From Vigna angularis (Eukaryota > Streptophyta > Magnoliopsida > Fabales > Fabaceae): a DNA stretch of 64,000 bases. A model generated the notes under the pieces. That model made no database searches. It was not told the origin of the DNA and was given only the letters and a program-made list of their open reading frames with translations. Of the stretch, positions 43,401 through 56,100 are shown piece after piece (the first letter of the stretch is position 1; each line of letters opens with the position of its first letter). The translations under genes and the position numbers were made by a program. The stretch spans positions 1,231,675 to 1,295,674 of the forward strand of contig NC_068977.1 of the NCBI RefSeq assembly GCF_016808095.1, in the 5' to 3' direction.

Positions 43401-46400
43401 TGATTAACCAGAAAAGCTTCCAAAGCAGAGTTATCAGGGTAAGAATTTGGCATAAGGCCAAAATTCCACTGTATATCATGATGCACTAGAATTTGAAGCT
43501 TGAATCAAGCAACAAAGTACCTGTGTTCCAGTCCTCGTGTCCAAGCATATATGGAAGCAATACTGTTTGTACTAGTTTCTTGTCCCTTTTGATGAAGCCG
43601 GAAATGTCGAGTTACAGTTCCATGAGCTGCCTCAGCTTCTAACGTCTTGCCATCAGAAGATAACTGCAATTTTTTTGTTTAAAACCTAAGTATGATATCA
43701 AATAACCAAATAGAGATAGCAACGTAAATGGAAAAAAAAATGCTGAAATAGCAAGATTCTAATACACACCAGTACAGAAGTCATGAGACCCAATGAGCCA
43801 AATCCTGCACACAAGAATTTAAGAAACTTGATTTAAAAGATACCTCCTAGTACGTCAAAATATTCACGTGAATTACATTCCTAAATCTTCAAATGCTCCC
43901 TTTGGCATTCCATAAAGACATGAATAAAAAATTAAATTAGCAACCAAATCAGAACATATACATATTCAAGGATCAGGTAAATACTTACTTTTGGGTTAAG
44001 GCCATTTTCTAGTGCACAATTTATTAAGGTATAGCTAATCAGTAATAACCAAAACTTTAATAATTATGCCTTTAGAAAAGTTAGTCTACTTAATAATATT
44101 AGCTAGCATTGTCATCAAATCCTCCCATTTAGGGTCCTCGTCTCCTTGATAAAAAACAGAGCTCCCATATGGCTTGGCTGACCCAAATTCCAAATACCCA
44201 ATGTTACACTAGTGGAGCCAAGTGGCCAGGACTACCGGACTAGGATATAATACTTTTTAGTATTGGTGAAACTTAAACAGTTAGGGATAATCAGAAATGT
44301 CAGGAAGGGCTACCAAATCAATCAATGACTGCTTGTTGACAATGACATCATACACACTTAACAAGTTGCCACTTCAGAGATAAATGTTAAGCTCTCCACA
44401 ACCTATATTACCTTGAGCTAGTAAATCACTTTGGACATCACCATCATAATTCTTGCAAGCCCAAACATATCCACCTTCACTCTTGACTGCATATGCTACC
44501 ATGTCATCAATTAGCCTATGCTCATACCTGAAGTCACTTAAAAGTGTCAACCATCTATATGTATATGTAATGCATCAAAGCAAATAGTTTTGTAAAATAT
44601 CAAAACAAACCATATTGAGTGCTCTTCAAACTTTATCTTCCACCTTTCTTCATACACTTCCTGGAATATATCCTTAAACCTGTAATAATTTCAAACTATA
44701 AATCATCTCCAATAATAACAAGCAAAAAGAAAGGTTGACTGAATTACAAGGAAGTTTATCATACCAGAGGTGAAACTTCAAGACTAGAAAAAAAAATAAA
44801 GATAAAATGATAGTAAAAGATGAGTTTTACCAAATATCACTCTTAAACCTAAATCTAAACCATTGGTTTGCAAGAATCCAGAGGGTAGAAATAGTCTCAA
44901 AAGTCCCAAGAAATCTGAGAGTCCTGGTTCCCCCTCCCAATACTGACTCGAACTCTTTAACCACCCCGCTATTGTCTCCCTTCCATTCTTAATGTTGTCC
45001 AATGTCTATAACCAACTGTTGGTACAGTTGTCAACAGAACTGTAAAAGTCCGTTCAAATTTCTAACTGACAACTGATACTTGGGATAAGCACCTAAATAT
45101 ATATATATATATAGACACACACACACACATTTATAAACCCAGTGATATAATATTATAATAATCACCTGCCATCATATTTCTTTAGAATTGTGTTTTTGGT
45201 GCTCAAGTAAAGAGGCCATTTCTTTGCAAAAGCTAGTGCCATTGATGATTCAGCAAATGCTCGAATGGACTGCATATTAGGAAAGCCAATGTTGAAATAC
45301 AACCAAATAACAGGAAACTTCTTTAAAACATATTACTGAATACACATGGAAAATATAACATGAAGCAAACCTCATCAACATTATACATAGCAAGTGCTAC
45401 TCCAGGTCCTTTGAAATTGTAAACTTCAAGCTCCGTTGTAGCATCACCATTTTCTGGGACTAAATAATTTATTTAACACAAGCTTGTAAACTACATGTGA
45501 CACATTCTAAATAATAACACAAAATTTCAACTCCATTAAATGCAAGCTTTGAAAATTATCGTACCAAATACCAATTTGAGCTTCCCTGGTCCTCCAATTA
45601 TTGCATCAGTGGCACGATACTGGTCACCAAAAGCATGCCTACCAATACATATGGGTTTTTTCCATCCTGTAAACTGAAGAATAAGTTCTAAATGGGGCTT
45701 TGCAGTATTTCAACACTATTAAGGATCACACCAGTGTTAAGACATTACCAGGAATGATTCTCGGTATGTTGCGGCATATTATTGGTTCACGGAAAACAGT
45801 GCCTAGAAAGAAAGGAAAAATATCACAAAGAAAAGGTTGAAAACGTTTTAGAATACAAGTAGGTAATATAGTCAACAAAGACCAAGCTTAATTAACTTGG
45901 GTTGAGAACATTTGTTGTGAAGTTATTTCAAATACAATACAATTTGATTGCTAGGATTCATATAATGTCATACAGGATGCAGGTAAAACTAATTGCAAGA
46001 TATTTAGCCTTTTAAGTGTAAACACAACTCAAGAACCTGACCCTGATCTATAAGAATTTCCCTCTCTTGGCAATTAAAAAATGACAATGTGAACCTATAA
46101 TATTGATTTTAGTAAGTGCACAACCAATAGCAAAAATATTTATAGTGAGCGAATTGATATATAGAGAAAAAGAAAAAAAAAATCGTTTAGAGCATCATAT
46201 TATCAAATAATATAGGAATATCACCAAATGTCAAGCTTTTTTCGCAAGGGGGAATTCATGACAAATTTCAGTTTTTCCGACAAGAAAAGCACCAAAACTA
46301 TTACAATCAGAGATAATAAATGAACTGCAAAATATAGATGCGCTTTGAGATGATAGACTCGAAAAAACACAAGCTAAATTATATTAGCTAAATACTATTA

Positions 46401-48845
46401 TGTTAAAACAAGGATATAACTGGAATTATGTCAAAAGAAAAACAAACTTATTCATCAAAATTAATGAATAATTATGTCAATATATACAATGGTATGAAAA
46501 ATTTAACACAAAAACAAGCAATCAAATATCGAAATTCTGTAAGTACAATAGTTTTCACACAAAAACCAATACTTTCATGGGCAAACTAAGATCCTAAATA
46601 TATGGCCATCTAAGTTCCATTCACCAAAGAAGGAAACATGTGGGGAAAAGACCATCCTTGTAGTAAAGTCAATGGGTACAACATTGAATTTGATGCCCTA
46701 CTTAACACGATGAGCTGATTACAAACCATTTAAAATATTCCTGATTGTGCCATTGGGGCTTCTCCACATAGACTTCAGTCCAAATTCTTTGACTCGGGCC
46801 TCATCTGAGAATTTGGAAGAGTTAAGATAGTATCATTTTTACACAAAAACTATAAATGAATAAAGATTATGCGCTAGTATCCGCTTGCATTAAATCTAGC
46901 ACAAATTGCGAGTGTGGAACAAAGAAGTCTGATGATCCATGAATCATGAGATAGAATAATTGATCAATTTAGAGATAAAAACAACTAACCAGGAGTTATT
47001 GTTGCACATTTCACAGCAACGTTGTACCTGCAGAAAAAATCAGCTTCAATTAAGGAATAGAAATGGGGTTCAAATATTAGTTTATAAAGGATGGTTTCAT
47101 TAGAAGATAAAGAATGATAGTTAAAAAACAGCATAAGGAAGCCAATAAAGATGGATGAAAAATACATCGGGTGGAAACAAAGTATGAAAGTAAGAAAGGC
47201 AGTGAAATCCTATACAAGTCTGTAACTAATGGCAGGCCCCCCAAAACAGATACTGGCAGAACACCACAAAGAGGCCAAAAATGTAATCCTACACTGATGT
47301 AAGTGTATTAAGGGTAGTAAAACCCTCTTAAATATGCAACTACTCCACTCCTACCAAACGTACCAAAAGATTGCATGAACAGAATATTTGCCTCCTTTCT
47401 TGTAAGTGGTAAAATAAAATTTTTATACCTCACCAATAAAAAACTGTTGAAGGAGGAAGGTAAACCAGGGACCCTAAACAAATTATCTCACACATACTCA
47501 GACTTTGAGTATCCTGATGGAAAACCAAATGTCACAAACACAAACAGCTTCCCCCTATCAAGTATCCCAGGCTCCCAGCAAATGTTTTTTATGCTAAAAG
47601 TATTTCTTTTTTCTGAAACTAAGGATCCTTTCAGAGTGGTTGCAATATTTTTAAAACATTGAAACTTACAACTACATACCATCCCAAACAGGGCCTAAAC
47701 AAGTAATGTTGGCTTTCAAATTCTCACCACATCCAGAAATATGCTAGTCTAAACTCTAACTCTCTTTACACCTCCATTTTAGCCATACATCCACTCAGCA
47801 ACAAGAATCAAGTATGAACCATTAAAGTGAAAAATGCATGTTTTATGTCACGTATGTTGATAAAAAAATACTCACTTGAGAGTGGCTTCAGCACTTTCCA
47901 CCGTAACTTTGTCATCAGTAGCATCACGATTGTGAAGTCCAAGATCAAAATACTTTATGTTCAAATCCAGGTAAGGAAATATAAGCTGCAGTGCACAAAA
48001 CCACTATGTTAAAAGAAAATCCAAAACCACCTGACCCTATAGGACTTGGTCTAAGAAGGATATGACAGATGTCCCTTTCATAGATTCAGGATAGACTCTA
48101 ATACTATTTTTTATAATTTGAGTTTCAGTCTAACCTAAGTCCAGAAACTGAATAGTGAGGTAAGAGTTGTCCTGACTTGCATACTCTTTATATTTAGTCA
48201 ACTTCTGACTTAAGTTTTTCCTGATACTAATTAATGGATAAAGCCTCTATCCAATTCCGAAAGAGCTTTAAACGTTATTTTTGGCCAGAGTTAATGTCAT
48301 AAGGATAATCTACGCTAGCTTTTATTCAACCCTCCATAGAGCAGAACGTCAATTTGAAATTCCAATTTTTTTCGAAGAACAGTATTAAAAGCACTTAGGA
48401 AATTGCATCTTCATGCATCTTGTTTGTCCTTCCTCTAAAATAAGTAATAAACACACAAACACTAAAAGAGTGGAGGCATGCGTACTTTATCCTTGATCAT
48501 GCTCCATATAATCCTGGTCATTTCATCACCTAAGGAACACAGAAAGCCAATGAAACCGCGACGAAACAGAAGAATGCAAAGCTAGAGCTGGTTCGGTTAG
48601 AGTACGAATAAGTTACCGTCCATTTCGACGATGGGATTGAGAACGGGAAGTCGGTCGAAGGCGGCGCGTGCAGCGAAGCATCGGAGCGAGAGGCGATTGG
48701 AGAAGGAGAGGGTGTGGGAGGGAAGAAGGCGAGAGCGAAAGAGCGTTGTGGAAGTTGAAGAAATGAGGAAGTTAGGGTTTCTGAGAGAGATTGAAGAAGG
48801 CATGGTGATGATAGCGCTTAACCGAAGCGCTGCCGCTCTAAGCAT
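40471..48845 (-). CDS. ICDH: NADP-dependent isocitrate dehydrogenase, chloroplast/mitochondrial
   Basis: Converts isocitrate and NADP+ to 2-oxoglutarate, CO2 and NADPH in organelles. Exons in transcript order: 48845-48617, 48529-48486, 47985-47876, 47027-46990, 46804-46727, 45802-45749, 45666-45565, 45459-45371, 45269-45166, 44679-44611, 44527-44412, 43804-43770, 43663-43521, 42828-42706, 40567-40471. All borders are GT-AG and phases join to 476 residues without stops; the Arabidopsis organellar enzyme is about 485. A Ser/Arg-rich transit peptide (about 1-65) precedes the core start [13 protein letters not shown]. Substrate and metal motifs are present: [39 protein letters not shown] and [12 protein letters not shown]. 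The first ATG was chosen; a second in-frame Met lies at residue 15. Intron 14 (40568-42705) holds a plastid DNA fragment and a foldback element. It is transcribed away from PNP2 copy 2. Confidence 0.95.
40940..41375 (+). other. Nuclear-integrated plastid DNA: rps12 trans-intron end plus broken exon 2
   Basis: The sequence follows the plastid rps12 region: the 3' part of the trans-spliced group II intron, including a domain V-like stretch (GTGAAGATCTCATGTGCGGT, then GTAGAGTGGGAGTAAGGGTG), followed by exon 2. Exon 2 encodes KNQTLPY for the usual KKPNSALR, then skips about 80-90 bases to [13 protein letters not shown]. Many substitutions and the internal deletion mark it as an old, dead insertion. 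It lies in intron 14 of the isocitrate dehydrogenase gene, antisense to it. The left limit is uncertain and could reach about 40905. Confidence 0.85.
41631..41809. mobile_element. Foldback (MITE-like) element in isocitrate dehydrogenase intron 14
   Basis: Inverted repeats: AACTTACACCCA and AAGTTAGCAAGTTATA on the left (41632-41665) pair with TATAACTTGCTAACT and TGGGTGTAAATT on the right (41746-41794). A nested pair, TTTGCTAAAGGGGAGGG (41696-41712) and GCAAACCCCTCC (41799-41809), adds a second inverted block. There is no coding. It resembles a small non-autonomous DNA transposon; no clear target-site duplication was identified. Confidence 0.6.
45094..45131. repeat. (TA)n(CA)n microsatellite in isocitrate dehydrogenase intron 9
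   Basis: A run of TA units followed by CA units, between exon 10 and exon 9 of the minus-strand gene. Confidence 0.9.
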
Positions 48846-50152
48846 CCGTTTCTGAAGTTCTGACTCACTGAGTCTCTTGGAGCTTACTGTGATTACAGCT
48901 TGGACAAGCTACAACCGCTTTACCTCAACGTTTTCCCCAAGGTGCCGCTGCTTTACGTGGCTTTTCCTCTCTTGAAATAAATTTGTTTTTACAAAACAGT
49001 TTAGGGTTAAATACCTTTTTAATCTTTAAATGTAAGTTTTTTTCCTTCTTATTTTTCTTTTAATTTTTAAAAATAATAAATGTAATTTATTTGGTAAAAA
49101 ATTGAGTGTTTTAAATCCAACACAAAAGATATTAACGTTTTTTACTCAAAATAAATAACACTAAAGCAGAAATAGTTTTGTCCTAGAGGGAGTTGTCATT
49201 TTGTTTTTAAGCAAAATAATTACAATTTTTTTATTATTTAAAATATTAGAGAATATTCTGGTTATAAATAATAATAATAAAATATAAGTATAGTAATTAA
49301 ATATAAACTTTTTATATTTTTCTAAAAGATCTTACCATATATTTTGGTTAAATTAAAACTTAGTTAGGTCACCACTTCGTTGATCCATAGATTGATTTTT
49401 AAATGTTTTATTCATTTTCAAGTGTATACAATCTTCGGCATTGAGCTAAAGTGTTTGAGGTGTGAAGGTTGAAAAACTTCCTTAAGTCTAATTTTTAATA
49501 CTTAATTGTTTTGTTTTAATTAATTCTTTTTTCTTACAGTTTTTAATTTTGGTGTTGTCTCTTTGCACGTAGTCGCTTTAATTTTCATTTTTTTCTTTAC
49601 TTGTTCATATATTGTCTTTAGGCAAGTTTTTCTCTTTATGTTAAATATATCGTTTATTTATAGCTGCTTCATAATATATAGCTTGATTTACTATATCGGT
49701 AAAATAAATAATTTTTATTTTATTTTGTTATAGCTGACCAATAAACATTGTTGGATTTGATTTAAATTGACTTGTTTGGTCAACCCTCAACTAAGTTGAG
49801 TTAGTCACTTTAAATGGTCGTTGTCAAATTATTAATTCTCAAGAGTTCTTAAAGACAAAAGAACAATACAAATTCATAAAAAAGGCAAGTTTATAACTCA
49901 TAATTTTACTCTTATGTTAAATTGATGAACTTCATGAACCATAGGTGAATGACTAGGTGTGAAAACTTACTTATCATGTGTTTGTGATGCTTTAATGAAA
50001 AAAAATGTTAAAATCAAATCTAAGACTTGTATTCAAATAACAACTATGAGTCAATATATGAGTGCTTTGACTCCCAACACTTTTCATCAAGGTTCACAAC
50101 GACAATAAGAATAATTGAATATAAATTCACAAGATTCTTAAAAAAGTTCATG

Positions 50153-50260
50153 CCTGTCGCAACCGGAATCGCGACGGGACGACGATCCAAAAAGAAACGG
50201 GTTTGGAAAAGAGATTTGGAGTCGCCAACCCGGACGAAATTGAGTGTTGACAATGCCCTC
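50153..50260. mobile_element. GC-rich LTR-like repeat fragment
   Basis: A compact GC-rich block (GTCGCAACCGGAATCGCGAC, then GGAGTCGCCAACCCGGACG) in very AT-rich DNA. It resembles LTR segments of legume Gypsy-type elements, but no protein domains or paired LTR are present, so the family is a guess. Confidence 0.45.
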
Positions 50261-50391
50261 TTATCATCCTAGCATTTTATTTTTTTCAAAAAGAAAAAGA
50301 AAAAGTAATTGTACCTTGTTTGCGAGTAGAGGGAGTTTATAGAACTCTCCTTAAACCATTTGAGTGTCAATCTACCGATTTTTGTTTAATT

Positions 50392-50710
50392 TGGTTACAT
50401 CCTAGTTCCAATCGAGTTGGAATGTCGAATTTATACGTTTTGTGTTTAGCCAAACTAAAGCATGCTCGTAGTTGAACTAGATTGTCGATTTTTTGTTTGT
50501 TAGTTAGGCTACAACATGCTCTCATCCAAGTTAAAATGTTGAATTTTAGTCAGGCTACAACCTCCTCCCAAACGAGTTAGAATGTTAATTTTGTTTTGAT
50601 TTTTGTTTCGTTGGGTTATAACCTACTCTCAATAGAGTTTGAATGTTGAATTTATTCGTTTTTTTTTAGTCAGATTACAATATACCCCTAATCGAGCTAG
50701 AATATCGTTT
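50392..50710. repeat. Degenerate tandem array, about six units of 45-62 bases
   Basis: Units begin near 50392, 50449, 50506, 50551, 50613 and 50672. Each has the form GGCTACAACCTACTC, CAATCGAGTTAGAATGT, GAATTT, then a T-rich tail with TTCGTTTT and TTAGTCA. Copies vary in length and sequence. It directly follows the GC-rich LTR-like block, so the two may be parts of one element. Confidence 0.7.
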
Positions 50711-51121
50711 TAAATGGATATCTCTGCCCTTCAAGTCGAACTTGGAGTTACTTGCCTTAAGCTAGGTTTTCTCGTCCCCAAATCGAACTTAGGGTTAATC
50801 AATTTAAACCTTACAAATAAACTTTGAATATTACTACAAAATCTAAGTTAGTGATCCATGATACATGTACATATGTAAATCAAACATATCGAACTTAAAT
50901 AATTGTTGTCAAGATAACATAAAATATTTTATAATAAAATATTTCATAATATGTTTATAAAATTATATCTTCAGCCTAAAAATCACATAATATTTATAAA
51001 ATAAACAATTTCAAAAGTAATAATTAAAAATATTTAGTTTTAATATAACAACTAACACTATTTTAAAACCAAAAATTTTAAAGATATCAACTACAAATAT
51101 TTAATAAAAAACTTACTTTTT

Positions 51122-51122
<1 letters not shown>

Positions 51123-51167
<45 letters not shown>
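51123..51167. repeat. (CA)n(TA)n microsatellite
   Basis: About nine CA units followed by about thirteen TA units in the spacer upstream of PNP2 copy 2. Confidence 0.95.
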
Positions 51168-51171
<4 letters not shown>

Positions 51172-51370
51172 TATTATTTTATATGTTAAAATAATCTCAT
51201 TTTTACTATTAAAGTATCATTTTTACTATTAAAATAGTTATGTTGAGATTTTGAAACAACCTTACGTCTTAGTTTAAAAAAAAAATTCATGACAGTGATC
51301 CAATTTAATCAGTTTCTATTTTGATAGGGTAACCATGATATTTGTGGTAAATAAAAAAGAATATATGGTA

Positions 51371-51678
51371 TAAAGGTTAGTTGAATTAAACTATGTTAAA
51401 TTTATACAAAAAGTCTATTGTTGCTACCCACTTATTTGTTCACTATTCTCTACTTATGTTTTTGCCATGATTTTTTTATTTATTTTTTGCATAAATAATC
51501 ACGCAATTCAACCAACTTGAATTATGGTATAGTAATTATAATAATGTTTATGGTATAGGAATATATAACATATTATTGGTTGTTGTATAAAGTTTGATTT
51601 GATTAAATTGTGTTAAATTTGTACAAAATATTTTATGTTACTACCCAGTTATTTGTTCATTATTCCTTACTTATGTTT
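51371..51678. repeat. Direct repeat of ~90 bases, copies 217 bases apart
   Basis: Blocks 51371-51461 and 51588-51678 share the series TTAAATTTATACAAAA, GCTACCCACTTATTTGTTCA and CTTACTTATGTTT with about 80 percent identity by eye. It may be a larger tandem duplication in which only these parts stayed similar. Confidence 0.75.
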
Positions 51679-51863
51679 CATGTATGGTTTACCCATTGTT
51701 CTTATACTCAATGACAACCAACACATTGCAACATTTACCGAATTCCCACCATAGACAAAAATGTGTGTTAACTCATCCACTCACACAATCAATTTTCATC
51801 ACACATGTTATGGTTGAGCTCCTTTAGCTGACTTGTCAGACTGCTTTAGCTAAGCTTAACCAA

Positions 51864-53118
51864 ATTGTTGTGTTTCTTTTTTGTGGAGGACATACAACAA
51901 GCTCAAGTGGAGTAGTGTAATAGTGCTATATAAAAATGTCAAATGTCAAAACAAGGAAATGAATAAAATGGTAATTGAGAGAGGTAGGCCACCACAATTA
52001 TGGGCTAAAATGAGAAGATCAACCAAACTTTACGAAACTTGACAAAAATGATGTTAAGCTAGATTAGCCTTTATGGAGCTCGACACAAACAACGTTAAAC
52101 TCGAGAAGACTAGCTTGATGATGTTGCAGAGTCAAGACATTATCATACCAACAATAAGCTTTTTCAAGTATGAAATCATGCCATTTGACATTCTTCATTT
52201 TTTCACGTGTGCTCTTGAGCATTCATATGACCTTTTAATCTCTTAACACATGGCCCTTTTCCTCTATCAATTCTTTATGCTTGTTATAAGTAGTTGCAGA
52301 ATAAAATTGAAGGCACAGTTCGATGAGAGGCTGGCAATGAAAAACAAATGTAAAGAGCGCTCACAATGGTGCGAAGGAGTCTGTTGTTAGATCTCCATCC
52401 TGACACGATTGGATAAGTCATTATTGACGATGTTGGTATCAGAAGACGACAGAGACTCTAACAAATTGTGTCTAGGAAATGACTAATATGTGACAAAGGA
52501 GGTTAGGATTAAATCCCCTTTTTAGTCTTTACACTATTGCATGTATGGAAGTAGAAGAAAATGATGAGATGAAGAAGAGTCAAAGAGATAGGGAAAACAA
52601 TATGTATAATGATGATGAAGCTTATGAATATGAGTGAATGATCATAGAAGAAAATAATGGATGAAGATTGGATAGTATATATGGTGTTCATTTGATTTGG
52701 TGAGAAATAAGGAGAGGTAAGGAGAAAAAGAAAAAGAAAATAGAAGCAAAGACGTCAAAATAATAATAATAAAAGACTCGCTCAAATAGAATTGGAAGAG
52801 TAGGAGAAAAGAGAAAAAGTCAAAATAAAGCTCAACAAATCTTCGCGCTTCAATTATCTTGTTTTTCATTTCTCCATTTTCAACATATTTAGAAAAATTA
52901 AAAAAAATGTAGAAAAGTACATGATCAACTTTGTGTAAAAAAAATGTTAATATATCATTTCCTATAATAAAAACCCTAAACCCAACATAGCTCTATGTTA
53001 AGGGAACAAATGATAAAATTCCTAAGCCCTGCGTAGCTTTCTGTTAAACCCTACATAACTCTTAGTTAAGCGAGTTGGTGTTGTGCCCTGCGTTTCATTT
53101 TTCCCTTCACCATTCCAA
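51864..53118. other. Upstream spacer of PNP2 copy 2
   Basis: Identical to the region before copy 1, including the three telo-box-like units (52973-53070). No gene is supported. Together with 48846-51863 it forms a 4.3 kb divergent intergenic region between two start codons. Confidence 0.5.
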
Positions 53119-56100
53119 ATGAGGAGAGCGAACCCACTCCTCCGCAGACTACCACCGCACTTTCTCACATGGCGCACCTTCCGTTTTCACACCATTTTCT
53201 CCGGCCGCCGAGGCTTCGCCGGCACCACCACCACCACCAATACAAAACACCTCGACATCTTCACGGAGCAATTTGAGATCGGCTCGCGCGTGATCACGCT
53301 CGAGACAGGAAAGTTCGCCCGCTTCGCAAACGGCGCCGTCGTTTTGACGATGGAAAACACTAACGTTCTCTCCACCGTCGTCTCCGCTAAAGGTGATGCT
53401 GTTCGCGATTTCTTACCTCTCACTGTAAGTGTCTCTGCTACTCTCTCTTGCTCAAGTAGTATTCCGTTAAATGTCTCGATGAAACATGATGAAAACCTCG
53501 CTCGTGATAACAGGTGGATTATCAAGAGAAGCAGTTCGCGCAAGGCGTGATTCCGACCTCGTTCACGCGGAGGGAAGGTCCTCCTAAAGAGCGCGAGCTC
53601 TTATGTGGGCGAATCATTGACCGGCCAATTCGACCGTTGTTTCCTCCTGGATTTTACCACGAGGTTCAGGTGCGTCATGTTACTATCATTTTATCGTACT
53701 TGCTCTTTTGTGTGTTTAATTGTTATGCATGTACAATGTGAATAATTTTTAACGTATGCTAATTAGAAATAACGACTAAGTATAACTTTTAAGGCAGGTT
53801 TTGCAACATCAACTACTTAAAAATCATTGTAAAACACCATTCTTGTTAGTGTTCAATGTTGTCACTTTAGTCATTGAAACTAAAATTAGTCCACATTATG
53901 TGAAACAGGTCTCCAAACAAACCAACAAGTTACCTTTTCTAATGGGACTGGATTCTGATTCCTTAACTAAGACTAAGATTTTAGGTTGAAGTCTTGTAAA
54001 TGGAACTATGTGGTTGGGAGGAGGCTGTCGGTCATATTCCCAAGAAGAGGTAAAGAGTGGATACTCAGTATTAATAAAATAGTTACTCGAAGATAAGTTC
54101 CTAACCTAAACCACTCTTTGTTACTTTGATCTTTAAACATTTGCTAATATAGGGTCTATTTGGAAAAAATTTCTCTCTAACCACTTGTAGAAGAAAATAA
54201 GAGGGAAAGATGAAATAAAGTTCACTATAAGCTAATGTTATGCATGCGTTGAAAACAATCATTTAGAGAAGCTCATTTGTAATAAAGTTACATATTAACT
54301 GATGTATATGTTACTTTCAATTAATGGAGAAGTTCTTTTCATTTTTTCTTCGTATTCTTATCTCTCAACAATGGTTATGAAGACATTTAGTCATAATCAC
54401 TAAAGTGGTACGACTTCTTGAATTTTAGACTAAAGTGATTGATATATTGCATTTTTAGATACTTTGTTTTTTTTTTTAAATTTCTTCAGTGATTAAAAGT
54501 GATATTGTTATACACTTTCATTGTGAAAGTTATTACACGGTGAACCAATCAGAATCAGTAGTAGTTAATATGAAAAACAGCTAATTTACCATACATGACA
54601 ATGTGTAACTGCGTGTTTGTGGAAAAGACATTTACTATCAAACCGTGTTTCTAATTAAATTGTTTACTATTTTTGTTTAATTTTTATTTGTGATGGGTTT
54701 TTTCTAATAAAAAAGAAATATTTCACTTACTAGGTAACGGCAAGTGTTCTTTCTTCGGATGGAGAACATGATCCAGATGTGTTGGCAGCTAATGCAACAT
54801 CAGCTGCTTTAATGTTATCAGATATTCCTTGGGGCGGTCCCATTGGAATGGTTCGAATTGGTAGGATATGTGGGAAGTTTATAGTAAATCCTACCACGAA
54901 TGAGGTAATTTAGAGCAAATTATGTTGTTTAAAGTGATTATGCAATATTTTTTTTATTGATGGAACTTTGTTTTGTAACTTAGTTAGATTTTGACTTTGT
55001 TAATGCCTTTTTGAATGGTTTGACTCTGTTCATCTCTGTTAACCCATTCTTTTCTGTTCTCATTGCCTTCTAATTATGATGTTGCAGCTTAAATTGAGTG
55101 ATCTTAACTTGGTGTATGCCGGTACAATGGACAAAACTTTGATGATTGATGTGCAAGCTTGTGAGATATCTGAGAAAGACCTAGAAGCTGGGTTAAGGAT
55201 GGCTCATCTAGAGGTGATTTTGAAATTTGTTACTTGGTTTATTCTTTTGTTAAATGAATGTTATTGAGATGGGTTGCTGTAATTCATCAGGCAATTAAGT
55301 ATATTGAACCTCAAATCAGACTTGCTGCTAAAGCTGGTAAATCTAAGAAGGAGTACAAATTGTCTATGCTGTCCGACAAAACAATGGACAAAGTTAGTAA
55401 TATAGCAGAGGAACCTATCAAAGCTGTTTTTACTGATCCTACCTATGGGAAGGTATTCTATTCTTTCTCTTGTTTTCTTGTTTAATATGTTTTGTGAAAG
55501 TTCCTACTATGGGAAGGTGTTCTATTCTTTTTCTCTTGTTTAATAAGTTTTGTGAAAGTTAGATGTTTTTTCTTCATTTTACATTTGGATTATCTGTTAT
55601 GGATTTTCATCCAGTTTGAACGTGGGGAAGCATTGGACAATATTACCCAAGATGTAAAGAGAGTGCTTGTAGAAGAAGGTGATGAAGAAAGCTTAAAAGT
55701 CTTATCAAAGGCTGTAGATACCGCAAGGAAGAAGGTATGGAGCATTGCGATAAGTTTACAATTTTAGAGACTAATATGCCTATTACCTTTTTCATTTTAA
55801 GATTACAAGTAGGGAACAAATATCAAAGGAAACTCACTAGGGCTATTGTTTGAGTAAATAGAAAGTAATAAAGATTTATCTTATTGGTCTGATTCATCAT
55901 CATCTTCTAAAGTTTCCAACGAAATAGGGAGATGTTTTAGTCATAAAATATTTAGTTCTAAACTTGAAAATGAATGTAGGGGTATTTTATTTGCACTCAG
56001 TAAAGTATTCATCATTTTAGGTGGTTCGTAAAAGAATTATTGCAGAAGGAAACAGAGTTGATGGAAGACAACTAGATGAAGTAAGGCCTTTGTATTGTGA

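Larger units (their letters stand above)
48846..51863. other. Repeat-rich spacer between divergent isocitrate dehydrogenase and PNP2 copy 2
   Basis: Holds the isocitrate dehydrogenase promoter close to 48846 (a less AT-rich 150 bases), then AT-rich DNA, the GC-rich LTR-like block at 50153-50260, a degenerate tandem array (50392-50710), a (CA)n(TA)n run and a duplicated 90-base block. No gene is supported; the 81-codon frame at 50027-50272 is repeat-derived. Confidence 0.5.

Noticed and set aside
47375..47662. 95-codon open frame on plus strand
   Set aside because: Lies in intron 3 of isocitrate dehydrogenase, antisense, with no homology I recognise.
50027..50272. 81-codon open frame with RRSKKKR
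   Set aside because: Overlaps the GC-rich LTR-like block, and there is no recognisable protein domain.
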